The notes below the pieces were generated by a model. That model had not been told where the DNA came from, searched no databases, and saw only the letters and a list, made by a program, of their open reading frames with translations. 20,257 nucleotides of DNA from Pavlovales sp. CCMP2436 (lineage: Eukaryota; Haptophyta; Pavlovophyceae; Pavlovales), in NCBI GenBank assembly GCA_026770615.1, contig MU631411.1, forward strand, positions 248,728 through 268,984. Direction: 5' to 3'. The translations under genes were made by a program, and so were the position numbers. Of the stretch, positions 1 through 7,399 are shown piece by piece. Positions within the stretch are counted from its first letter, which is position 1. The number at the start of each line of letters is the position of its first letter.

Positions 1-1557
1 TCCACCACAGTCGCCGCCACCATCCCCACCGCTGAGCCTGCCGCCGTCTCCACTGCCATCACCCAGCCCGCCGCCGAGCCCACCGCCAAACCCACCACTC
101 AGCCCACCGCCCACTCACCGCCGTCGCCGCCGCTGAGCCCATCACCGTCGCCACTTCCATCTCCATTGCCCAGCCCGCCGCCGGGTCTGCCGCCGTCGCC
201 ACCGCCATCTTCATCGCCCAGCCCGCCTCCGAGTCCGTCGCCAAACTCGCCACCATCTCCACCACCGAGCCCGCCGCCAAGCCCTTCGCCATCTCCGCCA
301 CCGTCCCCACCACCGAATTCGCCGCCGAGCTCGCCTCCGTCGCCGCCACTGGCACCGCCTCCGTTGCCACCACCATCGCCACCGCCCTCAACTCCGCCAT
401 CGCCACCGCCGAACCCACCGCCAAGCCCTCTGCCGAGTCCGTCACCAAGCCCACTTCCAAGCTAGCCACCATCTCCTCCGCCGAGTTCGCCGCCGAGCGC
501 GCCGCCGAGCCCGCCTCCTAGCCCGCCTCTTAGCCCGACACCGATGCCTTCGCCGAGCCCGCCGCTCAGCCCACCGCCTTTCCCGCCACCGTCACCACTG
601 CCGTCGCCACCACCGAGCCCGCCACCGAGCCCGCCGCCAAGCCCGCCGCTATTCGCACAGCCATTTTCGCCACCGAGCCACGGAGCCCGCTGACGAGCCC
701 GCCGCCGAGTCCGCCACTAAGCCCACCTCCGAGCTCGCCACCATCTTCTCCGCCGAGTCCGCCGCCGAGCCCGCCGTCTAGCCTGCCTCCAAGCCCGCCT
801 CCGAGCCCGACGCCGTCGCCTCCACCGCCACCGTCCCCACCGCCTTCTTCACCGCCCAACCTGCCACAAAGCCCGCCGCTGAGCCCGCCGCCGCCTCCGA
901 GCTATCCACCCAACCCGCGCCCTAGCTCGCCGCCAAGCCCGTCACCCTCACCGCCACCCAGCCCGCCTCCTAGCCCGCCGCCAAGCCCGCCTCCCTCACC
1001 GCCACCTTCGCCACAACCAAACTCGCTGCCGTCGCCACCGCCATCTCCACCGCCCAGCCCGCCGCCGAGCCCGCCGACAAACCCGCCACCGTCCCCATCA
1101 CCGAGTCCGCCACCGAGCCCACCTCCGTCGCCACCACCGTCACAACCGCCCTCACCCCCGCCATCGCTACCGCTGAGCCCACCGCCCAGCCTGCCGCCGC
1201 CGTCGCCGCCACCAAGCCCACCGCCGAGCCCGCCACCTCCGCCGAGTCCGCCACCGAGCCCGACGCCTAGTCCGCCTTTAAGCCCGACGCCGTCGCCTCC
1301 GCCGAGCCCACCGTCCAGCCAGCCCACCGCTTTCCCCGCCACCGTCTCCACCGCCATCTCCAACACAATCTTCGCTGTCGAGCCCGCCATCGCCGAGACC
1401 GCCGCCTAGCCCACATTCAAGCCCACCTCCATCGCCATCGCCACCGCCTAGCCAGCCGCCTAGCCCGTCACCATCTCCGCCGCCGTCGCCACCACCGAGC
1501 CCGCCGCCACCGCCATCATCCACACTACCACCTTCGCCACCGCGCTCGCCGCCGCCT
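1..1557 (+). repeat. Ser-Pro-rich (SPPP) coding repeat
   Basis: Read on the plus strand this is an almost unbroken series of Ser-Pro-Pro-Pro type units, as in hydroxyproline-rich extracellular stalks of algal surface proteins. The frame holds from about 166 to 690 apart from a TAG at 463-465, then shifts and continues to about 1330 and beyond. It leads directly into the folded ectodomain that starts near 1558, so it is most likely an extended extracellular spacer of the polycystin-like protein. The Gly-rich frames on the other strand are shadows. Length and frame are the parts most likely to be wrong, because such repeats slip both in replication and in assembly. Confidence 0.75.
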
Positions 1558-3184
1558 TTGCCGCGCCCGCCCTTTGCACCGCGGCTACGCGCCGTCGAGC
1601 TCGATGCCACCGCCACGCGGCTCGTCCTCCGCTTCGATGTCAGGCAGCGCACAAACCAGGCGGGCATGGCGTCGGGCGTCGGTGCGTGCGTGGACGTGCT
1701 GCATGCCGACACACTCCTGCTCGTTCGCGGCGGCGGCACGACTGCGCTCACTTGCTTCTGGAACGACGGCCATACTCTCATGGCCAACCTCAACACAAGG
1801 ACGGCTTTCCAGCCCGGCATGAGCGTGCGTATGCGCGACGGGGTGCTTGCGCCGCACGGGCACAGCTGCCCCGGCAGCGACGCGTGCGCGACAGGCCTCG
1901 TCCGCGCGCTAAGCACCACGTCGCCGTGCGGCGCGTTGGCGTGCCCGGTGCCCACCGCCCTGCTCGTCGGTCCTACGGCAATCTCCAACTGCCCCAACGC
2001 GACGATCGTGCTCGACAGCAGCGCCTCCACCCCGGCTGGCATAGTCCTGCCAACGTACGAGTGGTCGGTCGTGGCGGCTAACACGACCAATGCGGCGGAG
2101 ATTGCGGCGGCACTCGCGGCATTGCCGGCGGACAAGTCGGTCATCACGCTCGGCGCATCGTTGCTGGGCCGCGGCAGCGGCGGGGCAGAGCGGTACGTGT
2201 TCGCTCTGCGCATGCGCTCCTTTTTGGGCAAGCTCTCCGACGTTGCGCAGCTCAAGGTCGTGCGCTCAGGGCGCGGGCCCTCGCCGACGGTTGCGATCCA
2301 TGGCCCATGCGCTCGTCCGAAGTGCTCGGGTTCGCAGCCTATGCGACGCTCGCTTCGTGCTGGCAGACCTCGGCTGCCGTCGACTTCTAGCGCTCCCAAG
2401 CCTCGGCGCGCAAACCTCCGCGCGGCTGACGCTGCCAGCGGGCGCACTCTACGCCGGCCGCAGCTACTCAATCACCGTCCGAGTGGCGATGCGCGCACAG
2501 CCCGATGCTTACGCAGAATCCACAGTCACGGTTACGGTGCGCTACGAGTCGCTTATTGCGCGCACGCATTGGCGGCGGCGATCGATCGGTGCAGGCAAAC
2601 GCACCGCTGAATCTTGACGCAAGCTCATCGGCCGATCCATCGGCGCTGCCATCAGCTGAAGCCATGGCGTTCGGCTTCGCTTGGTCGGTCTCGTGGCAGC
2701 GTAACAGCAGCGAGGCAGCCGAGGCGGGTGGCGACGAGGAGTTCGAGGCCGTCGCGCTGCCGGCGGGTCAGGGTTCAAAAGCGGTGCTCGTGCTGCCCGC
2801 AGGCTGGCTGGCCGTCGGAGACTATCTCGCGAGCGTCGCCATCCTGTCCGCCAATGGGCGCGGCGCAAACGCGAGCGTAAGTATCAACGCCGTGAGCGCG
2901 CCAGTGCCGCGCGTAACGCTCGTTCCACTGCCCGGCAAGCCAAGCGCCGACGACCGGCTGGTGCTGCGCGCGCTCGCCGTCACTATCGACGACGCCGACG
3001 CGGCCGCCGTAGCGCTCGTGGCCGCCGGCCTTGCCACCTCGGCGGCCGATGCACTCGCGCGCAACGTGCAAGCCAATGAGCTGCCGTGGGCGTACACGTG
3101 GGTGGGCTACTCCGACTCGGCCAACCGGGCGCAGCTCGACCTCAACGACCCGGCGGTGAGCTCGACGGGGCCCGGCCGCCGGTG
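1558..3184 (+). other. REJ-type ectodomain, N-terminal part (plus strand)
   Basis: Codons read through three frames: 1558 to about 2310, about 2310 to 2560, and about 2560 to 3184. Typical REJ wording is visible: an Asn-Cys-Pro/VLDSSAS stretch near 1985-2030, followed by YEWSV, then a later 'GGD..V.....LNLDASSSADPS' type block near 2580-2640 with the 'FAWSV' Trp strand, and Cys residues that may form disulfides. REJ (receptor for egg jelly) modules form the large extracellular region ahead of the GAIN domain in polycystin-1 proteins. The segment ends abruptly at about 3184 after 'LDLNDPAVSSTG', exactly where the remaining REJ sequence is found on the minus strand. The frame changes could be sequencing indels or decay. 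Confidence 0.65.
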
Positions 3185-3776
3185 GCGTTGGCACCCGTTG
3201 CAAGGAAAACAGTCGAGAGTTCAAAGGCGAGTGAGCGCACGAGCTGGTGCACCTTGTCCGACTTGCCGACGGCTGCGGCAACGTCGATCTGCTCCATGAT
3301 CAAGCAAAGGGTCGGTTCGTCGAGCGTGGACGAGGCGACGTTGCAGAGGCTCGCGGACTCGCCGAGCGCCGCGGCGCCAAACTGGTCGGTCACGCGCACA
3401 AGGAGCCGCCAGCTGCCGGCGGGAAGAAAGACCTTGGCCGTCGAGCCCAGCCGCAGCCGCAGCTCGCCCAATAGCGCCCGCTCCTCCGCGCCGGCGGCGG
3501 GCAGCGCGTAGGCGTACGAGAATTGCAGCGGCATGTCCTGCTCGTCGTCGTCGGTCCACTCCGCGGCGCTCACTGCGACAGCCGTCACTGCCGCGACGCC
3601 CGACGAGGGCGCATACGTGAGCTCGCCGTCAAAGGGTGGGCGATTGAGGTGGACACGCAGCCGCACAACCGCAGTGCCTACACCCGCCGTGGATGCGCTC
3701 ACGCTCAGCTCGAAAACGTAGGTCGCGCCCGCGACCATCGCGCCACGCAGCAGCACGAGGTTGGCGCGGCCAACGC
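3185..3776 (-). other. Inverted REJ C-terminal segment
   Basis: The minus strand reads the continuation of the REJ region: 'LVLLRGAMVAGATYVFELSV', then the hallmark 'NRPP' strand-turn, a 'YAPSSGVA' block, an acidic 'EWTDDDE' turn, and a helical tail ending 'FLATGANA' near 3180. It supplies what is missing between the plus-strand parts on either side. Its ends lie at an 8-bp inverted repeat, GCGTTGGC at 3185-3192 and GCCAACGC at 3769-3776. Turning the block round makes the right-hand junction (GANA|SSES) continuous in one frame; the left-hand junction would still be off by one base. The plus-strand frames through this stretch make no recognisable protein. Confidence 0.7.
3185..3776. repeat. 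8-bp inverted repeat at inversion ends
   Basis: GCGTTGGC at 3185-3192 and its reverse complement GCCAACGC at 3769-3776 bracket the minus-strand REJ block. The right copy sits in a near-palindrome (3761-3773). Short inverted microhomology of this kind can mediate inversion in the cell or strand switching in an assembly. Confidence 0.55.
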
Positions 3777-4590
3777 GTCCAGTGAAAGCGCGAGCGTGCT
3801 GCTCGATACCAACGTGACTGGCCCCGTGACGCTCGGGTTCGCGCAGGGCGCGCGCGCCAGGATGCTCGAGTAGCTGCTCGAGGCGCAGGTGGGTGCTCAG
3901 CCGAGCCCCTACTCGGTGCGCCTGTGGGCCGAGTCGGTCGCCGCGGTGCTCGCCACGCCCGGCCAGCTCGGAGAGACGGCGTAGCTGCACGGCGCCGCGT
4001 ACGTGCACCGGCTCGCAAGCTCGTCGGAGCTCGTCGGGATCGACACGTGCGCGTCCTTCCACCTCGCCCGCTCCTTTACTACGGTGCTCGCAGGGAACGG
4101 CGTGTCAATCGGCGACGAGTCGCGTGCCAAGCGCGACGGGCTCGTCTCGAGAGCGGCGCGTTTTCTCGCCTTGGGTCTGCTCAAAGAAACCGTCGTGGGC
4201 GAGGCCTCGCTCGTCGCTTCGTCGGCGACGGTGAGCGTGTTCGCGCTGCGCGCTGCCTCAAGCGACCCCGAAGTCGAGTCGCTGCGGATGTCGGACAGCT
4301 CGGCGGGTAGCGTGCAGCTCGGCAGTGCGGCGGCCGCGGCTGATGGCGAGGGCGGGCTTGACGTTCACATCGTGGTCTTTCACCACGACATCCACGCCGC
4401 CGAGGCTGGACTCGCCCTCGCCGCGCCGCGGACAACTCATCGGCTGCGCTTGCCGGCAACGCCACCGACGCCGAGCCCTCGCTGAACAGCTCGGTCGCGT
4501 CCGCCATCATCTCCGTCGAAGGGACGCACTTGCCGCGGCCTGCCGTCGGCGGCACTGGACGAACCACGTGCATCCGCCAGCCACCATCCC
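3777..4590 (+). other. GAIN-like juxtamembrane region of the polycystin-like protein
   Basis: The plus-strand frame resumes at about 3769 with 'SSESASVLLDTNVTGP' and continues through 'VGIDTCASFHLARSF', 'VSIGDESRAKRDGLVSRAARFLALGLL' and a strand-rich region with 'GLDVHIVVFHHDIHA', then shifts frame near 4440 into 'GNATDAEPSLNSSVASAIISV'. Alternating hydrophobic strands after REJ, with N-glycosylation sequons (NVT, NAT, NSS), fit the GAIN region that precedes the first membrane helix in polycystin-1 proteins. TAG codons interrupt it at about 3871 and 3982, both where Gln would fit well (LE-stop-LLEAQ and ETA-stop-LHGA). No GPS His-Leu/Thr cleavage site could be seen after it. Confidence 0.5.
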
Positions 4591-4649
4591 TGCACGCCGC
4601 CCAAATTTCGTCGCGCGTCGAGCTCCACACGCATCAAGCCTCAGCGGCC

Positions 4650-5136
4650 TCTCGCGCCTCTCCGCGCATCGAGCGGCTCGCCGAGTGCGTCGAGCGCGTG
4701 GCGGACGGGGTGGAGGCGCGCCTCGACCAGTTAGACGCGGCGGCGCGCGACGCGTGCATAGCAGCTGCGATGACAATGCAGCGGTACACGCGTGGCCGCC
4801 TGCAGCGGCAGATCTCCTCGCGTGTGCGCGCGATGCGCGAGGCCGACGCCACGGCGGCCGTGGCGGCCAAGACAGCGAGCACAAGCTCACGCGCTGGATC
4901 CGGCAGCTCGGCCTGGCGATGACAACGGAGCACACGCTGCTCGCGCTCTGGTCGTCCGACGGCTCGACCTCGAGGCGCGCCGAGCACGTGCAAATCCTCG
5001 CAAACACGCTGGCGCTGCAGCTGCTCGTGCTCGACTGCGTCTTCTACTCTGAGAAACCTGGTGACGGTTCCACGCACCCACTTCAGGTCGTACTGCTTGC
5101 CGTGATCACCGCTGGCCTGTGCGCGCCGGCGCTCGC
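4650..5136 (+). other. Coiled-coil/IQ segment and first membrane helices of the polycystin-like protein
   Basis: From about 4660 the frame encodes an amphipathic helix (IERLAECVERVADGVEARLDQLDAAARDAC) followed by an IQ-like motif, 'AAAMTMQRYTRGRLQRQ', a possible calmodulin-binding site. The frame shifts near 4870 and goes on with 'HKLTRWIRQLGLAM', 'EHTLLALW', 'LQLLVLDCVFYSEKPGDG' and a strongly hydrophobic 'LQVVLLAVITAGLCAPALA'. The last part resembles the membrane-helix pair that follows the PLAT domain in polycystin-1 proteins. Homology stops at about 5136; the next plus-strand codons are the antisense of a repeat unit read on the other strand. Confidence 0.6.
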
Positions 5137-5146
5137 GGTGAGCGGA

Positions 5147-5930
5147 TTCACGGGCATCGTGGGCGCGAGGCTCGCACGACGCATCGGCAGCCGCGCCTGA
5201 GCTGCAGGCACGGGGACGGTCTGCATACGCTGTGCGAGCGACATGAGCGTCTTCTCCTCGCCGGCGAGCCGCGATGCGTCAAAGTCATCGGCACCGTGCT
5301 CGACCTGCACGCGCTCGCGCTCGTCGGAGGAGGAACCATCGTCGTCTGAGCCGTAGCTGATGGGCGGCGCAACGCGCGTGCTCAGGCCTGCCGCCGTGAG
5401 CGGAGCCAGCGGGGTACCTGCCAACCGGGCCCTTGCGCACCACGTCGAGCGGATTCACGCGCATCGTGGGTGCGAGGCTCGCGCGACGCACCGGAAGCCA
5501 CGCCTGCGAAGCAGGCGTCGTGGGCGCCGATGACGACCACCGCGCCCTCAGCGGCGACAGCGGCTGCGCGGCGGACCGCTGCAGCGAGTCGCCGCCCGGC
5601 GCCGATGACCGCTTGACCGTCCCTGCCGCGAGGCCGTCCTTGGCGTGCAAGACTTCTTGGGACGAGCCTCGCGTGCGGCGTCGGAGCGTCGCATTGTCCA
5701 TCTCGGCGGCGGGCGCGGAGGCGGCCTGCCTGCTCAGCGCGTGCGCCATGCGCCAGGGCGACAGCAGCTTCTGCGCGTCGGCGCCATCAGCCTGCATGCG
5801 CTGCACGCGCTTCCAGCCGCCCGCGCCGCGCTTCGAGGTGCGCGCCGGTACCGCTGAGAGCATCTTGAAGAGGCGGCCAAGCAGCCGCGGCGGCTGGTCT
5901 TTGGTGAGCGCAAACGTGAGCTTGAACGGT
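5147..5930 (-). other. Inverted cytosolic segment of the polycystin-like protein
   Basis: Read on the minus strand from about 5930, the protein begins 'SPFKLTFALTKDQPPRLLGR' and 'LFKML', which is what should follow a membrane helix in this family, then runs through a basic Ser/Arg-rich region to a unit 'RRASLAPTMRVNPL', an acidic 'YGSDDDGSSSDER' patch, and a second 'RRASLAPTMPVNPL' ending near 5147. The second unit then leads naturally into plus-strand 'EGPVGRLTPLAPL' at 5937. A 2-bp indel near 5418 breaks the minus frame. The plus-strand translation here has no recognisable content. This is the second block of the gene found in reverse. Confidence 0.65.
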
Positions 5931-6107
5931 GAGCGAGGGCCCGGTTGGTAGGCTTACCCCGCTGGCTCCGCTCACGGCGGCAGGCCTGAGCACGCGCGTT
6001 GCGCCGCCCATTAGCTACGGCTCAGACGATGATAGTTCCTCCTCCGACGAGCGCAAGCGCGTGCAGGTCGAGCACGGTACCGATGACTTCAATGCGTCGC
6101 GGCTCGC
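5264..6107. repeat. About 170-bp inverted repeat (5264-5433 and 5937-6107)
   Basis: The two arms encode nearly the same peptide (TPLAPLTAAGLSTRVAPP, then YGSDDD and VQVEHG), one on the minus and one on the plus strand. They differ by scattered substitutions and a 2-bp indel. In the undisturbed gene these were most likely direct tandem protein repeats; inversion of the block between them has made them head to head. A sub-part, 'RRASLAPTM.VNPL', is present twice inside the inverted block. Confidence 0.75.
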
Positions 6108-6914
6108 GCCCTCACCGCCGCCGTCGCCGCCTGCCGGAGAGCGGCGGCGCTGGCGGCCCGAGCCTCCGCCGTCAGAGGACAAGCCGCCTACTTTCCGTGT
6201 GCACGGGATCTCGTGGCCGCCCGTTCGCTCGCAGGCCACGTCCGTGGCCTCGCCAAGCAAGTGCAAGAAGAGCTCGGCGCTGAGCGAGCGCGTGTCTTTG
6301 GCCTCGGTGCGCTCGAAGGCCTCGGCGCTGAGCGAGCGCACGTCTGGGGCTTCGGTGCGCTCGAAGGCCTTATCGCTGAGCGAGTCGCGCGCGTCGGGGG
6401 CCTCGATGCGCTGCGAGGCCTTGCTCCGCGCGACGGAGCTCGATGTGGACAATCTACGTGCCCTACTCGTGGAACTCGACGCGGACAGTTCGGGTGCGCT
6501 CGACATGGCCGAGCTCGCCGTGCTGCTCGATCGGCTCGGCGAGGAGGTGCCTCTGCGTGCGGCCGCCGCAATCTTCCGCCGCCTCGACCGTGACGGCGAC
6601 GGCAAGGCCAGCCTCGATGATATCGAGCAATGGTTTCGCAAGCGCAAGAGGGCGGAGAGCGCGCGCCTGCGCCGCGCGGAGCTGTGGGGGAGGTGCCGCC
6701 TATCGAGGCGCAGCAAGCAGCTGCTCGCTTGGCTGGCGATGTTCGGGCTCTACACCACTTTCCTGGTTCTCACCCTTGCCTATGGGCTGCAGTTTGGCGA
6801 CGCCAAAGTTGCGCGGCTCATCCAGTCGTGGGGCATCGGGCTCTCACAGACCTTTGCGCTCGAAGAGCCGATCATGATCCTTATCGCGGAGGATCTTTAC
6901 ACACAGGACGGCGG
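5937..6914 (+). other. EF-hand and membrane portion of the polycystin-like protein
   Basis: A single plus-strand frame (open from 5929 to 7011) encodes the acidic/Ser patch, a Pro-rich stretch, three 16- to 17-residue repeats, then two EF-hands: loops 'DADSSGALDMAE' (about 6478-6513) and 'DRDGDGKASLDD' (about 6586-6621), both with good Ca2+ ligands. A basic helix leads to a membrane helix 'LLAWLAMFGLYTTFLVLTLA', a short loop 'GLQFGDAK', and 'FALEEPIMILIAED', which resembles the membrane helix pair of polycystin/PKD channels. The reading loses resemblance at about 6893; the last 30 or so codons to the TAG at 7009 come from the dispersed repeat at 6915 and unrelated DNA, so the protein is truncated here. 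Confidence 0.7.
6274..6420 (+). repeat. 48-bp coding tandem repeat, three copies
   Basis: Units start at 6274, 6322 and 6370 (the last is 51 bp). They encode 'SALSERVSLASVRSKA', 'SALSERTSGASVRSKA' and a diverged 'LSLSESRASGASMRCEA', a Ser/Arg-rich low-complexity linker just before the EF-hands, with many possible phosphorylation sites. Confidence 0.85.
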
Positions 6915-6948
6915 AACAGTCAGACGCAAGCTTGAATCCTCATCAGTA
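6915..6948 (+). repeat. Dispersed 33-bp repeat, copy 1
   Basis: Sequence beginning ACAGTCAGACG and ending ATCAGTA, with small differences from two near-identical copies at 10373-10405 and 18704-18736. Here it marks the point where the polycystin-like coding match ends. At 18704 it follows the stop of a retroelement ORF, so it is probably the 3' end of that element family. Confidence 0.7.
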
Positions 6949-7024
6949 ATATTCCAATGGACGGGTATCTACCAACGTGAAATATTTACTCGAGAGTGCA
7001 CGTTGGACTAGATATATCACTATC

Positions 7025-7399
7025 TTATCTGTCAGAGGCGCGTACTTCTGACGCCGCCCCGCGCTCGGCGGGCTCGCCGGAGGGGCTCGCCAGCGGCACA
7101 CTCGCGGCGCCTCGCTCGGCCTCCGCGTCGAGGCCCAAGATGACGGGCAGCCGACCGCACTGGCTGATATGCTCGGCGAGGAAGCCACACTGCGCCTCGA
7201 GCGAGCTGCCGAGCGCCCTCCACTCCTCCTCGGTCACGACGAGCACGCGCCAGCCCGAGGCGCACAGGTGCCGGTACTTCATCAGCTGTGCCCCCCCCGG
7301 CGCGCCGTGCGCCCGCGCGTGCACCTCGGTGCCGTTCACCTCGATGAGCAGCCTCGGTGCCCGGAGCGCGATGTCAACGGAGTAGCTCAAGCCGGGCAC
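7025..7399 (-). CDS. RAP-protein last exon: RAP domain
   Basis: After acceptor TTTGCAG the exon reads 'VPGLSYSVDIALRAPRLLIEV', 'NGTEVHARAHG' and then 'LMKYRHLCASGWRVLVVTEEEW', which are the classical RAP features: a beta-strand with Asp, the '(I/L)EV(D/N)G..H' core, and 'K.R.L...GW.V..v....W'. The last 35 residues are Ala/Glu/Ser-rich and end at TAA (7027-7025). The stop lies 14 bp from the end of the convergent polycystin-like reading frame. RAP core Asp is replaced by Asn in 'EVNG'. The family assignment is strong. Confidence 0.85.
   Translation of the reverse strand: MPGLSYSVDIALRAPRLLIEVNGTEVHARAHGAPGGAQLMKYRHLCASGWRVLVVTEEEWRALGSSLEAQCGFLAEHISQCGRLPVILGLDAEAERGAASVPLASPSGEPAERGAASEVRASDR

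Larger units (their letters stand above)
1..6914 (+). pseudogene. Polycystin-1-like protein gene, rearranged and frameshifted
   Basis: The pieces follow the usual polycystin-1 family order: a Ser-Pro-rich stalk (1-1557), a REJ region (1558-3776), a GAIN-like juxtamembrane region (3777-4590), an IQ/coiled-coil stretch and first membrane segments (4650-5136), a basic Ser-rich cytosolic region, two EF-hands, then further membrane segments (6715-6890). Proteins of this family are large membrane proteins of cilia and plasma membrane linked to TRPP-type channels. The reading frame changes near 690, 2310, 2560, 4440 and 4870, three TAG codons interrupt it, and two blocks lie on the opposite strand. 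I see no GPS cleavage motif and no PLAT domain where they would be expected. The coding match stops at about 6890-6914, where a dispersed 33-bp repeat begins, so the channel C-terminus is missing. The 5' end is cut by the window. Domain assignment rests on motif reading; whether the damage is biological or an assembly fault cannot be settled here. Confidence 0.72.

Noticed and set aside
59..1390. Long Gly- and Ala/Val-rich open frames on the minus strand over the first 1.4 kb
   Set aside because: They are the antisense of the Ser-Pro repeat; the GC-rich triplet repeat keeps all frames open.
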